Positions 34,584 to 44,545 are shown, counted from the first letter of the stretch. The stretch is DNA of 64,000 nucleotides from Anaerocolumna sp. AGMB13020 (GCF_033100115.1 NZ_CP136910.1:5410001-5474000); one strand, 5' to 3'. The notes: generated by a model not told the origin, from the sequence alone. Program-made: numbers and translations.

Positions 34584-34610
34584 GTGAAATTGAGAGTGTA
34601 AAAGTTTTGG

Positions 34611-34636
34611 AAAGAGTGGACGAAAGTCCACTCTTT
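34611..34636 (+). ncRNA. Leader hairpin of the rimP operon
   Basis: AAAGAGTGGA and TCCACTCTTT form a perfect 10-bp stem around CGAAAG, just downstream of the promoter and 27 bases before the rimP start. The T-rich end (CTCTTTGTATTTATAG) is weak for a terminator. Possibly a leader element where the operon controls itself, for example through NusA. Confidence 0.6.
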
Positions 34637-34663
34637 GTATTTATAGAAAGGTTCAGGTGGGAA

Positions 34664-35131
34664 ATGGCTAAGAAAGAAGATTACGAACAGAAGACCGAGA
34701 AATTATTGGAGCCGATTATTGCAGAGCATCAATTTGAACTGGTGGATGTGGAGTATGTAAAAGAAGGCAGCAACTGGTATTTAAGAGCTTATATAGACAA
34801 AGAAGGCGGAATAACTGTGGATGACTGTGAGATCGTCAGCAGAATCTTAAGTGACCTGCTGGATAAACATGATTTCATACCAGATGCCTATATCTTAGAG
34901 GTCAGCTCACCGGGCCTTGGCAGACAGCTGAAAAAAGAGAAAGATTTTAAGAGAAGCCTTGGTCAAGAAGTTGAAGTGAAGCTTTATAAGGCGATTGAGA
35001 AGCAAAAGCAGTTTACTGGTATCTTAAAAGACTATAACGATGAAACAATAACTCTTGAGTTTGAAGAGGAAGAAACGCTTGCGATCCCAAGGCAGAATAT
35101 ATCCTTAATCCGCCTTGCGTTTGATTTTTGA
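34664..35131 (+). CDS. rimP: Ribosome maturation factor RimP
   Basis: 155 residues from the ATG at 34664, which has AGGTGGG upstream (an upstream TTG frame would run through the leader hairpin). Conserved segments: VDVEYVKEGSNWYLRAYIDKEGGITVDDCE and LEVSSPGLGRQLKKEKDF, then the C-terminal SH3-like domain. Needed for 30S subunit assembly. First gene of the classic rimP-nusA-ylxR-ylxQ-infB-rbfA operon. Confidence 0.95.
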   Translation: MAKKEDYEQKTEKLLEPIIAEHQFELVDVEYVKEGSNWYLRAYIDKEGGITVDDCEIVSRILSDLLDKHDFIPDAYILEVSSPGLGRQLKKEKDFKRSLGQEVEVKLYKAIEKQKQFTGILKDYNDETITLEFEEEETLAIPRQNISLIRLAFDF

Positions 35132-35174
35132 CAATGGACTATAAAGCAGGAGAAAAGAGGAGGATTCACAGAAA

Positions 35175-36227
35175 ATGAACAATAACAAAGAGTTAATTGA
35201 CGCATTAAATCAGATTGAAAGAGAAAAGGATATCAGTAAGGAAATTCTGCTGGAAGCCATGGAGAATTCACTAGTTGCGGCCTGTAAAAACCATTTCGGA
35301 AAAGCAGATAATATCAGGGTCAACATCAATCGTGATACCGGTGCGGTAAATGTCTATGCGGAGCGAGAAATCGTAGAGACTGTAACCGACCCCGTTACAC
35401 AGATCAGTGTAGTCGAAGCCAGACTGAAATTCCCCAGAAATGATATCGGAGATGTTGTTAATGTGGAAGTAACTCCCAAGAATTTCGGACGTATTGCTGC
35501 TCAGAAAGCAAAACAGGTAGTAGTACAAAAAATAAGGGAAGAAGAGAGGAAAGTACTATTCAATCAATATTACAGTAAAGAAAAAGATTTAGTAACTGGT
35601 ATTGTACAACGCTATGTAGGAAATAATGTAAGTATTAACCTTGGTAAGGTAGACGCAGTTCTTACAGAGAATGAGCAGGTAAGAGGTGAGCATTTCAGAC
35701 CCACTGACCGCATAAAGTTATATGTACTGGAAGTAAAGGATACTACAAAGGGACCTAAGATTACCGTGTCCAGAACTCATCCTGAATTGGTTAAAAGACT
35801 GTTTGAGTCAGAAGTAGCCGAAGTAAAGGACGGAACGGTAGAGATAAAGAGTATCTCAAGAGAAGCTGGTTCCAGAACTAAAATTGCAGTATATTCCAAC
35901 AATGCGGATGTGGATCCGGTTGGTGCCTGTGTAGGTATCAACGGAGCAAGAGTAAATGCCATTGTCAGTGAGCTTAAGGGTGAGAAAATCGACATCATTA
36001 ACTGGAGCGAAGATCCTGCTATTCTTATAGAGAATGCATTAAGTCCTGCAAAGGTCGTTGCGGTATCTGTAGACGAAGGAGAAAAAAGTGCCCGTGTTAT
36101 CGTGCCTGATTATCAGCTTTCTCTTGCAATCGGAAAAGAAGGTCAGAATGCACGTCTTGCAGCAAGATTGACCGGCTTTAAGATTGATATCAAGAGTGAA
36201 ACACAGGCAGACGAAATCGGCTGGTAA
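35175..36227 (+). CDS. nusA: Transcription elongation/termination factor NusA
   Basis: 350 residues, the short Firmicutes form without the acidic C-terminal repeats. N-terminal RNA-polymerase-binding domain (residues 1-125), S1 domain (GIVQRYVGNNVSINLGKVDAVL), then KH1 and KH2 (VKDGTVEIKSISREAGSRTKIAV, DPVGACVGINGARV, QLSLAIGKEGQNARLAARLTG). Binds RNA polymerase and nascent RNA to control pausing and termination. GAGGAGG-like site precedes the ATG. 43 bases after rimP. Confidence 0.96.
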   Translation: MNNNKELIDALNQIEREKDISKEILLEAMENSLVAACKNHFGKADNIRVNINRDTGAVNVYAEREIVETVTDPVTQISVVEARLKFPRNDIGDVVNVEVTPKNFGRIAAQKAKQVVVQKIREEERKVLFNQYYSKEKDLVTGIVQRYVGNNVSINLGKVDAVLTENEQVRGEHFRPTDRIKLYVLEVKDTTKGPKITVSRTHPELVKRLFESEVAEVKDGTVEIKSISREAGSRTKIAVYSNNADVDPVGACVGINGARVNAIVSELKGEKIDIINWSEDPAILIENALSPAKVVAVSVDEGEKSARVIVPDYQLSLAIGKEGQNARLAARLTGFKIDIKSETQADEIGW

Positions 36228-36289
36228 ACAGTTGGCATAAATACTGCCATGAAATTTTACCTCCGTAAACAGTTGAATGAAAGGAAAAT

Positions 36290-36565
36290 ATGGCAACAGT
36301 AAAAAAAATTCCCCAAAGGCAATGTATCGGCTGTGGTGAGATGAAGAATAAAAAAGAAATGATCCGTGTTATTAAAACACCGGAGGATATGATCATGCTC
36401 GATGTCACAGGCAAAAAGAACGGCAGAGGCGCATATATGTGCAAGTCTTTAGATTGTTTTGCCAAGGCAGCAAAGAGCAAAGGCCTTGAAAGGTCCCTAA
36501 AAGTGAATATTCCGGTAGAGGTGTATGAGGAATTGAAAAAGGAGCTGAACGGACTTGGCATATGA
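36290..36565 (+). CDS. ylxR: YlxR family RNA-binding protein (RnpM)
   Basis: 91 residues, DUF448/YlxR. RQCIGCGEMKNKKEMIRVI with the CxxC pair and GRGAYMCKSLDCFAKA are the family marks. In Bacillus the homologue modulates RNase P, hence RnpM; the same role is plausible here. Ends 11 bases after the start of the next gene. Confidence 0.92.
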   Translation: MATVKKIPQRQCIGCGEMKNKKEMIRVIKTPEDMIMLDVTGKKNGRGAYMCKSLDCFAKAAKSKGLERSLKVNIPVEVYEELKKELNGLGI

Positions 36566-36929
36566 AAAAAATAGAACAAAAGTATTATCTTATATCGGTT
36601 TGGCAACAAAAGCAGGTAAACTTTTAAGCGGCGAATTTCTTACGGAAAAAACCGTGAAAGAAGGAAAAGCAAAGCTTGTGATTGTGGCTGAAGACTCATC
36701 AGATAACACAAAAAAAATGTTTACCAATATGTGTACTTACTATAAAGTGCCGATTTACTTTTTTGGTGAAAAGACAGAACTTGGTCATGCTATTGGTAAA
36801 GAATTCAGGGCTTCCCTGGTTCTAACGGACAAAGGCCTGGCTGACATGGTAGAAAAGCAACTGAACATAAACAACGATGACACATGTGAGAAACTGCAAA
36901 CAAACAGTGATGACATGAGTCATAATTAG
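36555..36929 (+). CDS. ylxQ: YlxQ, L7Ae-family RNA-binding protein
   Basis: 124 residues from a TTG start at 36555 that overlaps ylxR by 11 bases; AAAGGAG lies ten bases upstream, and the nearby ATG at 36562 is out of frame. L7Ae/L30e fold: [41 protein letters not shown]. It probably binds kink-turn RNA. The last 20 residues ([15 protein letters not shown]) are a low-complexity acidic tail. Coupled to ylxR and 14 bases from infB. Confidence 0.9.
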   Translation: MAYEKNRTKVLSYIGLATKAGKLLSGEFLTEKTVKEGKAKLVIVAEDSSDNTKKMFTNMCTYYKVPIYFFGEKTELGHAIGKEFRASLVLTDKGLADMVEKQLNINNDDTCEKLQTNSDDMSHN

Positions 36930-36943
36930 TGGAGGTAGTAAGT

Positions 36944-39900
36944 ATGGCTAAAATTAAAATATATGAACTTGCAAAAGAAATCAATGCACACAGTAAAGAC
37001 ATCGTAGGCTTTCTTAATGAGAAAGGTGTGGACGTCAAAAGCCACATGAGCAGCATCGAGGATAAGGAGATTGGCATGGTAAAAGGGCATTTTGCTCCGA
37101 AAGCAAATCAAGCTGAAAAACCTGCTTCAGTAGAAGCAGCAGCAATTAAGGAGGATAAGACGGAGACTGTCGCTTTTAACCAGAGTAACAAACCTCAGGA
37201 TGGTTATACACCAAACGGTTCTAACAGTCAAAGAACCGGTTCTTCAGAACACGGAAATAGTAATCAGTACAACAACCGCTCCTCCTATCAGGGACAGCGA
37301 AATGATAGGGATGGCAACAGCAGGCCTTATCAGGGACAGAGAACAGGGGATAATGCAGGAAGACCTCAGCAGCAGGGACAAAGACCTGACAGAGAAGGTT
37401 TTACAAGATCCCAAGGTTCCAGATATGACAATAACCAGAATGGAAACAGACCTTACCAGGGGAACAGACCTGACAATAACCAGGGACAAAGACCTGATAG
37501 AGAAGGCTTTACAAGAGCACAAGGTCAGAATTCCGGATATCGTCAAGGCGGTCAGAATAACCAAAATCGTCCTTACAATAACAATCGTCCTCAAGGTCAG
37601 CCTTATCAGCAGGGTCAGAGTACTGGTGAGAGCACCGGACAGAATGAAAGAACCGGATACAATCAGGGTTATAACAATAACGGTGGAAACAGACCTTATA
37701 ATAATAACGGTGGAAACAGTTCATACAATAATAATGGTGGAAACAGACCCTATAACAACAATGGAACAGGTGGAAACAGGCCTTATAACAATAACGGTGG
37801 AAACAGTTCTTATAACAACAATGGAACAGGTGGAAACAGACCCTATAACAACAATGGAACAGGTGGGAACAGACCTTATAACAACAATGGAACAGGTGGA
37901 AACAGTTCTTATAACAACAACGGAACAGGTGGAAACAGACCTTATAATAACAACGGAACAGGCGGAAACAGACCTTATAATAACAACGGCGGAAGCGGTT
38001 CCTATAATAACGGAAGCGGACAGGGGCAATACCGTAGCAATGACGGACAGAGCCGCCCTTACAATAATAACCGACCGAACAATGGTGGCGGACAAAGACC
38101 TGCAGGCAACGGTAATGGCTTCAGACCCGGTGGAAATTATCAGGGTAGACCCGGCGGAAATCAATCCTATGACAGATTTGGCGGCATGAATAAGGATAAA
38201 GATGAAGTAAGTGGTGACAACAGAAAGAGAAGCACCAGCAGCAGAACAGATACCACAAAGAAATTTGATGGACCTATCGGTATGTCAAGAAGTGATTCTG
38301 CTGGAACCAGAAATAGCAGGGCAAATAAAAATACTAAAAATACAAAAAGTAATTATGATAGAAATTTCGAAGATAACAGCAACGAAATTAAATTACCGAA
38401 AAAGGGACAGTTTATTAAACCTAAGGCAGTACAGCAGAATGCGAAAGAGGATGAAATCAAGACAATCGTAATTCCTGAAATTCTTACAATCAAAGAACTG
38501 GCTGACAAGATGAAGATGCCGGCAGCTACCCTTGTAAAGAAATTATTCCTAGCAGGAAAGATGGTTTCCATTAACCAGGAAATTACTTTTGAAGAAGCAG
38601 AAGAGATTGCCATTGAATATGAAATCATTGCTGAACATGAAGTTTTGGTGGATGTTATTGAAGAACTCTTAAAAGAAGAAGAAGAGGATACGGATAAATT
38701 AGAGAAGAGACCTCCTGTAGTGTGTGTTATGGGTCATGTTGACCACGGTAAGACTTCACTCCTTGATGCGATCAGAGAAACCCATGTAACCTCTCATGAA
38801 GCAGGCGGTATCACACAGCATATCGGTGCTTATGTGGTAGAAGTAAACGGTGAGAAAATAACCTTCCTTGATACTCCGGGCCATGAAGCTTTTACTTCTA
38901 TGAGAATGCGTGGTGCACAGTCTACAGATATAGCAATTCTTGTAGTTGCGGCCGATGACGGTGTAATGCCCCAGACCATAGAGGCTATCAGCCATGCGAA
39001 AGCAGCAGGAATACAGATTATCGTTGCTATTAATAAGATAGATAAACCCAGTGCAAACATTGAACGTGTAAAACAGGAATTAACGGAGTATGAACTGGTT
39101 GCAGAAGATTGGGGTGGTGATACTGTATTTGTACCTGTATCTGCCCATACAAGAGAAGGTATTGAACAGCTGCTTGAGATGATTGTATTAACCTCCGATT
39201 TGGTAGAGTTAAAAGCAAATCCTAACAGAAATGCCAGAGGTATTGTTATAGAGGCAGAGCTCGATAAGGGAAGAGGACCTGTTGCAACGGTTCTTATACA
39301 AAAGGGTACCCTTCATGTTGGTGATTCCATAGCGATAGGTTCGGCTTATGGTAAAGTTAGAGCAATGATGGATGATAAGGGTAGAAGAGTAACAGAAGCT
39401 ACTCCTTCAACGCCTGTAGAGATTCTTGGTTTAAATGAAGTACCTGCTGCCGGAGAGATTTTCATGGCAACAGATACAGAAAAAGAAGCAAGAGCTATCT
39501 CTGAAACTTATATTTCACAGGGCAGAGAGAAACTCCTTGCGGATACCAAAGCAAAACTTTCCCTTGATGGCTTATTCTCACAGATCAAAGCCGGAAATGT
39601 AAAAGAACTGAATCTGATTATCAAAGCAGATGTTCAGGGGTCTGTTGAAGCTATGAAACAGAGCCTTGTAAAACTCAGCAATGATGAAGTTGCAGTTAGA
39701 GTAATCCACGGTGGTGTTGGTGCTATCAACGAATCCGATGTAAATCTCGCAAGTGCCTCCAATGCAATCATCATCGGATTTAACGTTCGTCCTGATAATG
39801 TTGCGAAAGAAAAAGCAGACAGCGAGAAAGTAGATTTAAGACTTTACAGAGTTATTTATAATGCCATTGAGGATGTAGAGTCAGCTATGAAGGGTATGTT

Positions 39901-40210
39901 AGAACCGATCTATGAAGAAAAAGTTATCGGTCATGCCGAAGTACGTCAGGTGTTTAAAGCTTCCGGTCTTGGTATCATTGCTGGTTCTTATGTTCTTGAT
40001 GGTAAGATTCAAAGAGGCAGCTTTGCCAGAATAACCAGAGAAGGTGAGAAGATATATGAAGGTTCCTTAGCGTCCTTGAAACGTTTCAAAGATGACGTGA
40101 AGGAAGTTGCTACCGGTTATGAATGTGGTCTGGTATTTGAGAAATTCAATGATATCAAAGAATTTGACCAGGTAGAGCTGTATATCATGGAAGAAGTTCC
40201 GAGAAAATAA
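36944..40210 (+). CDS. infB: Translation initiation factor IF-2 with long Asn/Gly-rich N-terminus
   Basis: 1088 residues from the ATG at 36944 (GGAGG upstream; a GTG five codons earlier overlaps the ribosome site). Residues 1-50: IF2-N domain ([21 protein letters not shown]). Residues about 85-410: low complexity, very rich in N, G, Q, R, Y and P, with tandem repeats. A second IF2-N domain ([22 protein letters not shown]) precedes the GTPase: G1 GHVDHGKTS (about 595), G3 DTPGHEAF, G4 NKID. Domains II, III and C2 follow, ending at [14 protein letters not shown]-2 brings initiator fMet-tRNA to the 30S subunit and helps subunit joining. The core is normal; the N-terminus is the odd part. Confidence 0.96.
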   Translation: MAKIKIYELAKEINAHSKDIVGFLNEKGVDVKSHMSSIEDKEIGMVKGHFAPKANQAEKPASVEAAAIKEDKTETVAFNQSNKPQDGYTPNGSNSQRTGSSEHGNSNQYNNRSSYQGQRNDRDGNSRPYQGQRTGDNAGRPQQQGQRPDREGFTRSQGSRYDNNQNGNRPYQGNRPDNNQGQRPDREGFTRAQGQNSGYRQGGQNNQNRPYNNNRPQGQPYQQGQSTGESTGQNERTGYNQGYNNNGGNRPYNNNGGNSSYNNNGGNRPYNNNGTGGNRPYNNNGGNSSYNNNGTGGNRPYNNNGTGGNRPYNNNGTGGNSSYNNNGTGGNRPYNNNGTGGNRPYNNNGGSGSYNNGSGQGQYRSNDGQSRPYNNNRPNNGGGQRPAGNGNGFRPGGNYQGRPGGNQSYDRFGGMNKDKDEVSGDNRKRSTSSRTDTTKKFDGPIGMSRSDSAGTRNSRANKNTKNTKSNYDRNFEDNSNEIKLPKKGQFIKPKAVQQNAKEDEIKTIVIPEILTIKELADKMKMPAATLVKKLFLAGKMVSINQEITFEEAEEIAIEYEIIAEHEVLVDVIEELLKEEEEDTDKLEKRPPVVCVMGHVDHGKTSLLDAIRETHVTSHEAGGITQHIGAYVVEVNGEKITFLDTPGHEAFTSMRMRGAQSTDIAILVVAADDGVMPQTIEAISHAKAAGIQIIVAINKIDKPSANIERVKQELTEYELVAEDWGGDTVFVPVSAHTREGIEQLLEMIVLTSDLVELKANPNRNARGIVIEAELDKGRGPVATVLIQKGTLHVGDSIAIGSAYGKVRAMMDDKGRRVTEATPSTPVEILGLNEVPAAGEIFMATDTEKEARAISETYISQGREKLLADTKAKLSLDGLFSQIKAGNVKELNLIIKADVQGSVEAMKQSLVKLSNDEVAVRVIHGGVGAINESDVNLASASNAIIIGFNVRPDNVAKEKADSEKVDLRLYRVIYNAIEDVESAMKGMLEPIYEEKVIGHAEVRQVFKASGLGIIAGSYVLDGKIQRGSFARITREGEKIYEGSLASLKRFKDDVKEVATGYECGLVFEKFNDIKEFDQVELYIMEEVPRK
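37675..38010 (+). repeat. Tandem repeats encoding [11 protein letters not shown] in infB
   Basis: At least ten imperfect units of about 24-33 bases encode [10 protein letters not shown](T-G-G), with N-S-S-Y as a variant. Adjacent units differ mostly at third codon positions, so selection holds the peptide. Such arrays change in copy number by slippage. Confidence 0.88.
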
Positions 40211-40239
40211 TTATAATCGAAGTGATACTTCGAAATTAA

Positions 40240-40287
40240 CTTTGCGCCATGGGGAGAGAAGAACGGCTTAATCCTTATGGCGCAAAG
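40240..40287. other. Long hairpin between infB and rbfA
   Basis: CTTTGCGCCAT (40240-40250) pairs with ATGGCGCAAAG (40277-40287), a perfect 11-bp stem around a 26-base loop with no T-run after it. A smaller stem, TCGAAG/CTTCGA, is at 40218-40233. The 218-base gap breaks the operon and may hold an RNA-processing or attenuation site. Confidence 0.6.
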
Positions 40288-40428
40288 TATAGGTTACATC
40301 TGTGTATAAGAATACAGATGGGTTGTGGTATGCCTAGGTGCCAGGTTGAAATGACTATAGATAGTTTTTTATTAACGAATTCAGGAATATCAAAATAAAA
40401 ACTCTGGTATTCACGAAAGGGGTTTAAA

Positions 40429-40818
40429 ATGAGAAAGAACAGTATTAAGAATACACGTATAAACGGCGAAGTTCAAAGGGAACTGAGTCAGTTAATAAAC
40501 AGGGAAATTAAAGATCCAAGAATACATCCCATGACAACTGTAGTGGCAGTTGATGTAGCCCCAGATTTAAAACATGCAAAGGTTTATATCAGTGTTCTGG
40601 GGAATGAAGAGGAGCAAAAAAGCACACTTGCAGGTCTTAGAAGCGCAGCACCTTATATGAGAGGACAGCTGGCAAAAACGGTAAACTTAAGAAATACGCC
40701 GGAGTTAACCTTTGTTATTGATCAGTCAATTGAGTATGGTGTGAATATGTCCCATCTGATCAATGAGGTTACAAAAGATTTAAAAGAAGAAGTAAAAGAA
40801 GTGGAAGAAGAAAACTAG
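40429..40818 (+). CDS. rbfA: Ribosome-binding factor A
   Basis: 129 residues, KH-like fold: INGEVQRELSQLINREIKDPRIHPMTTVVAVDVAPDLKHAKVYISVLG, LRSAAPYMRGQLAKTVNLRNTPELTFVIDQSIEYG. Matures the 5' end of 16S rRNA in 30S assembly. The Glu-rich tail (KEEVKEVEEEN) is common in clostridia. GAAAGGGG upstream of the ATG. Confidence 0.95.
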   Translation: MRKNSIKNTRINGEVQRELSQLINREIKDPRIHPMTTVVAVDVAPDLKHAKVYISVLGNEEEQKSTLAGLRSAAPYMRGQLAKTVNLRNTPELTFVIDQSIEYGVNMSHLINEVTKDLKEEVKEVEEEN

Positions 40819-40892
40819 ATTGTATAGGTAAATGACAACTGGTATTGTATAATCATCTTAGAATACAGAAATAGGACAGGGAGGTAAGATGG

Positions 40893-41867
40893 ATGGATTT
40901 GCTGAAAGAAGTGGGGAATGCAAGATCAATCGGAATAGCCGGGCATATGAGGCCGGACGGGGACTGTGCCGGTTCCTGTCTGGCCCTATACCGTTATTTA
41001 AGCCAGATAAAAAAAGAGGCACAAATCGACCTTTATCTGGAACCTATAGCAGATAAATTACAAATTACAGAAGACTCTCTCAGAGTAAAACAAGAAAATG
41101 TAGAGGGAAGAATTTATGATGTCTTTATTTCACTGGACAGTGGAAGTATAGACAGACTTGGATTTGCAGAAGAATATTTTAAGAATTCCATCAAAACAAT
41201 TAACATTGATCACCATATCAGCAATACGAACTTCGGACAGGTTAACTATGTAGCTCATGATGCCAGCTCTACCTGTGAAGTATTATATGAGCTGATGGAG
41301 AAAGAATATATTGATCTTACCATAGCAAAAGCATTATATATGGGAATTATACATGATACCGGAGTCTTTAAACACAGCAATACTACCAGGAGGACTATGG
41401 AAATAGCTGGTGCTTTGATAGAAAAAGGTGTTCCCTTTTCTGATATGATAGATAATACCTTTTACCGAAAGGATTATCACCAGAACCAGGTACTTGGCAG
41501 ATGTCTTTTGGAAAGTATCCTGTTGTTGAAGGGAAAATGCATCGTGTCCTGTGTAAGCAGGAAGATGATGGAGTTTTATGAAGTTCAGTCTGCAGATTTG
41601 GACGGCATTGTTGACCAGCTTCGTATAACCAAAGGTGTAGAAGTGGCAATCCTTATTTATGAGGCAGATATTCATGAGTATAAGGTCAGCTTAAGGTCTA
41701 ATGGCATAGTGGATGTGCGTAAGATTGCCGTATACTTTGGAGGCGGCGGTCATATAATGGCAGCCGGCTGTACAATGAGGGGAACCCTTCATGATGTATT
41801 CAATAATCTGACACCTCACATTGAGTATCAGCTGGAAAATAAGGAAGGAACAGGAGCAGGTCTTTGA
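40893..41867 (+). CDS. nrnA: DHH/DHHA1 phosphoesterase, NrnA-like (oligoribonuclease/pAp phosphatase)
   Basis: 324 residues. DHH motifs: IAGHMRPDGDCAGSCLALY (with the D-x-D-like metal ligands), SLDSGSIDRLG, INIDHHISNTNFG (DHH), GIIHDTGVFKHSNTTRRTM, and the C-terminal DHHA1 GGGGHIMAAGCTM. NrnA degrades short RNA pieces and dephosphorylates pAp. GGGAGG precedes the ATG at 40893; a nearby ATG at 40889 is out of frame. Overlaps truB by 4 bases (TTGA). Confidence 0.92.
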   Translation: MDLLKEVGNARSIGIAGHMRPDGDCAGSCLALYRYLSQIKKEAQIDLYLEPIADKLQITEDSLRVKQENVEGRIYDVFISLDSGSIDRLGFAEEYFKNSIKTINIDHHISNTNFGQVNYVAHDASSTCEVLYELMEKEYIDLTIAKALYMGIIHDTGVFKHSNTTRRTMEIAGALIEKGVPFSDMIDNTFYRKDYHQNQVLGRCLLESILLLKGKCIVSCVSRKMMEFYEVQSADLDGIVDQLRITKGVEVAILIYEADIHEYKVSLRSNGIVDVRKIAVYFGGGGHIMAAGCTMRGTLHDVFNNLTPHIEYQLENKEGTGAGL

Positions 41868-42766
41868 TTAACGGAATTATCAATGTTTATAAAGAAAAAG
41901 GATATACCTCCCATGATGTTGTTGCTAAACTGAGAGGAATATTAAAGCAAAAGAAAATCGGACATACTGGCACCTTAGATCCAGATGCAGAAGGAGTTCT
42001 GCCGGTCTGCCTTGGAAATGCTACCAAACTGTGTGATATTCTGACAGATCGCAGTAAGACCTATCAGGCGGTACTGCTCCTGGGTACCACGACGGATACT
42101 CAGGATATAACAGGGACAGTTTTATCGGAGAGAACGGTAACGGCTGAGAAAGAAGAAATCAGAAAAGCGATTCTCTCCTTTCAGGGTTCCTATGATCAGA
42201 TTCCACCTATGTATTCAGCGTTAAAGATTGGGGGCAAACGTCTCTATGAGCTGGCAAGAGAAGGGAAAGAGGTTCCCAGAGAAGCCCGTAAGGTTGAGAT
42301 ACATAGTATTGAAATTGAAGAGCTTGATATCTTAACAGGACAGGTAACAGTAACAGTGGATTGTTCCAAAGGCACCTATATAAGAACCCTGTGCCATGAT
42401 ATAGGAGAAAAACTTGGCTGTGGAGGCTGTATGAAAAGCCTGCTCCGTACCAGAGCCGGAGAGTTTCATATAAGTAAAAGCTTGAAAATAAATGAAATAG
42501 CAGATAAAATAAATGAAGGGAATCTGGACGAACATATTAAAAAAGCAGATGAGATGTTTGCCGGTTATCCCAGTGTCAATGTAAAGCAGGAATTTGAGAA
42601 GCAGCTATATAACGGCAATTTCTTGTCTGCGGATCAAATTATGCAGGAGGATATCAATATTTTTGCTGAAAGAATCAGAGTATATGACTGGCAGGGTAAT
42701 TTTGTCGGACTATATGAAGGACGTCCGGAGGAAAGAATAATGAAACCTTATAAAATGTTTCTATAG
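41864..42766 (+). CDS. truB: tRNA pseudouridine(55) synthase TruB
   Basis: 300 residues from a TTG start that overlaps the nrnA stop. Motifs: INVYKEKGYTSHDVVAKLRGI, KIGHTGTLDPDAEGVLPVCLGNATKL (catalytic Asp in GTLDP), and the RNA-binding SKGTYIRTLCHDIGEKLGCGG. Makes pseudouridine 55 in the T-loop of tRNA. Ends 280 bases before ribF; that gap contains the structured leader at 42931. Confidence 0.95.
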   Translation: MINGIINVYKEKGYTSHDVVAKLRGILKQKKIGHTGTLDPDAEGVLPVCLGNATKLCDILTDRSKTYQAVLLLGTTTDTQDITGTVLSERTVTAEKEEIRKAILSFQGSYDQIPPMYSALKIGGKRLYELAREGKEVPREARKVEIHSIEIEELDILTGQVTVTVDCSKGTYIRTLCHDIGEKLGCGGCMKSLLRTRAGEFHISKSLKINEIADKINEGNLDEHIKKADEMFAGYPSVNVKQEFEKQLYNGNFLSADQIMQEDINIFAERIRVYDWQGNFVGLYEGRPEERIMKPYKMFL

Positions 42767-42930
42767 CCAATACAGAAAAGACTTTGTATGCACAGTAAGC
42801 AGGCAGCAGGAAGTAAGTGTGAAGAGGTATCTTTGTACAAAAAGAACGCCAAAGTGAGTGCAGAGAGTAATCATGTCATCATATTTTAAGAAATTGTCTT
42901 AAGGTTATAAAAACAAATAGACGTCATATC

Positions 42931-43044
42931 AGAAAGAGTGGAAGAAAATTTATTATTGAAAGGGTGCCACATTGAGCTTCTCTCACTCTGTTTTATTTGT
43001 GGCAGTATCGCAGGCCTGCCTGCGGTATGCAATAGGTAGAAATC
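42931..43044 (+). ncRNA. Structured leader motif L, copy A (upstream of ribF)
   Basis: Segments in order: a, AGAGTGGAAGAA (42935-42946); GAAAGG box and b, GTGCCACA (42964-42971); a', TTCTCTCACTCT (42978-42989), complementary to a; b', TGTGGCA (42998-43004), complementary to b. The a-b-a'-b' order makes a pseudoknot. A hairpin CGCAGG-CCTG-CCTGCG (43009-43024, stem extendable) follows, then ATAGGT nine bases before the ATG. The same arrangement precedes the ClC gene (reverse strand) and the SDR gene. Probably a cis-acting RNA acting on translation; no class I know fits. Confidence 0.7.
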
Positions 43045-43974
43045 ATGGAATATATAGCAGGCAGAACGGATTTTGAAATAAAGAATAGTGCGGTTACTTT
43101 GGGTAAATTTGATGGATTGCATTCTGGTCATCAGCTGCTCCTCCAAAAAATCACTGAGCAGAAGAAAAACGGTTTAAATGCAGTGGTATTCACTTTTCTC
43201 TATCATCCCGGCAACCTGCTTTCAGATAGAGAAATGGAATTAATCTATACAGAAGATGAGAAACAATGTATTATCGACCAGTATGGAGTCGATGTAATGA
43301 TATCCTATCCGTTTACGGAAGAAACCAGGGCTATGGAACCGGAGCACTTTATAGAAGAGGTACTGGTAAAGAAGCTGGATGCAAAATATATTGTGGTAGG
43401 CTCTGACTTCTGTTTTGGAAAAAATAGAAGAGGAAATACGGAAATGTTAGTAGAGTATGCCTCTAAATATAACTATAAACTCGAAGTTATCACCAAGAAA
43501 AAAAATGCTGATGAAGAGATTAGCAGCTCCTGTATCCGTAAGCAGATCAGTGAAGGAAACATGGAGAATGTAGTAAAATTGCTTGGAAGACCTTTTTCTG
43601 TAATGGGAGAGGTAATGCATGGGCGTAAAATCGGCCGTACGATTGGTTTTCCTACGACGAATCTTATGCCTGACAAATCAAAGCTGCTGCCTCCGGATGG
43701 GGTATATGTATCTCTTACTACAATAGATGGGAAAGATTACCCCGGGATTACCAACATCGGACATAATCCTACTGTAGGTACAACACCTGAGAAAAGGGTA
43801 GAGACTTTCCTTTTTGACTACGACCAGGATTTATATGGTAAATTTATTCAGGTTTCTTTGCTCAGCCGAACAAGAAAAGAGGAAACCTTCGGTTCTCTGG
43901 AAGAATTGAAAGCACAGATGGATATTGATCTGGCAGACGGAAGAAAATATTTTTCGGATTTAGGGCTGCTTTAA
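43045..43974 (+). CDS. ribF: Bifunctional riboflavin kinase/FMN adenylyltransferase
   Basis: 309 residues. N-terminal FAD synthetase half: TLGKFDGLHSGHQLLLQKI (the nucleotidyltransferase GxxDGLHxGH motif), VVGSDFCFGKNRRGN, and SSSCIRKQISEG. C-terminal riboflavin kinase half: GRTIGFPTTNLMP (PTxN), GVYVSLTTIDGKDYPGITNIGHNPTV, and VETFLFDYDQDLYG with the catalytic Glu region. Converts riboflavin to FMN and FAD. Usual neighbour of truB in Firmicutes. Its start lies directly after leader motif L; the weak AGGT site is the only ribosome site, so the leader may gate it. Confidence 0.94.
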   Translation: MEYIAGRTDFEIKNSAVTLGKFDGLHSGHQLLLQKITEQKKNGLNAVVFTFLYHPGNLLSDREMELIYTEDEKQCIIDQYGVDVMISYPFTEETRAMEPEHFIEEVLVKKLDAKYIVVGSDFCFGKNRRGNTEMLVEYASKYNYKLEVITKKKNADEEISSSCIRKQISEGNMENVVKLLGRPFSVMGEVMHGRKIGRTIGFPTTNLMPDKSKLLPPDGVYVSLTTIDGKDYPGITNIGHNPTVGTTPEKRVETFLFDYDQDLYGKFIQVSLLSRTRKEETFGSLEELKAQMDIDLADGRKYFSDLGLL

Positions 43975-43990
43975 AGAGTATTTGATGGAC

Positions 43991-44030
43991 AGGATGAAAG
44001 CTGCAGATGGTTTTCATCCTTATTCTTTTT
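43991..44030 (+). terminator. Terminator after ribF
   Basis: AGGATGAAA and TTTCATCCT flank a short loop, followed by TATTCTTTTTC. Confidence 0.7.
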
Positions 44031-44080
44031 CAGCCGTTATTACCCACAAAAATCAGTACCTATTCATGAAAGGAGTTAAT

Positions 44081-44545
44081 ATGAAACCGATTCGTAACAG
44101 TGTGAAAGCAATTATTATTGAAAATGGAAAAGTATTATTGAATAAATGCGACTTTAATGATGGTAAAACGTCATATCTTTTTAGCGGAGGTGGACAAGAA
44201 ATCGGTGAAACCTTCGTTGAGGCATTAAAACGTGAATGTCTGGAGGAGTTGGGAGCAAAGGTAAGCGTTGGAGAACTGGTTTGGGTTCGAGAATACATAG
44301 GGAAAAACCATCAGTTTGCGGATACGGATTCAGATATGCATCAAATAGAATATTATTTTACCTGTAAACTTGAAACACCAGTAGACCTCTCAAAAGCAAC
44401 AAATCTCGATACCGTGCAGGTGGGAGTTGAGTGGCTGGACTTATCAAAGCTAAAAGAGTATACCATATATCCTGCTGCAATAGCAGAATGTATGGATGAA
44501 AACGGCAGGATAATATCTCCAATATATGTAGGAGATGTTAATTAG
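44081..44545 (+). CDS. NUDIX hydrolase
   Basis: 154 residues from the ATG at 44081 with AAAGGAG upstream. The NUDIX box is complete: GGGQEIGETFVEALKRECLEELGA (G-x5-E-x7-R-E-x2-E-E-x-G), followed by QIEYYFTCKLE. Hydrolyses a nucleoside diphosphate linked to another group; the substrate is not evident. An independent unit between the ribF terminator and convergent regulator gene. The 213 bases after it show no clear feature. Confidence 0.85.
   Translation: MKPIRNSVKAIIIENGKVLLNKCDFNDGKTSYLFSGGGQEIGETFVEALKRECLEELGAKVSVGELVWVREYIGKNHQFADTDSDMHQIEYYFTCKLETPVDLSKATNLDTVQVGVEWLDLSKLKEYTIYPAAIAECMDENGRIISPIYVGDVN

Noticed and set aside
37244..38164. Long reverse-strand and alternate-frame open frames over infB
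   Set aside because: They mirror the low-complexity repeats (Val/Ile/Ser/Thr strings) and have no ribosome site; they are shadows of the infB frame.
42931..43044. FMN riboswitch before ribF
   Set aside because: None of the FMN (RFN) element boxes such as AGGGCAGG or GGACCGGCGGT type segments is present; the match to the leaders of ClC and SDR genes points to another RNA.
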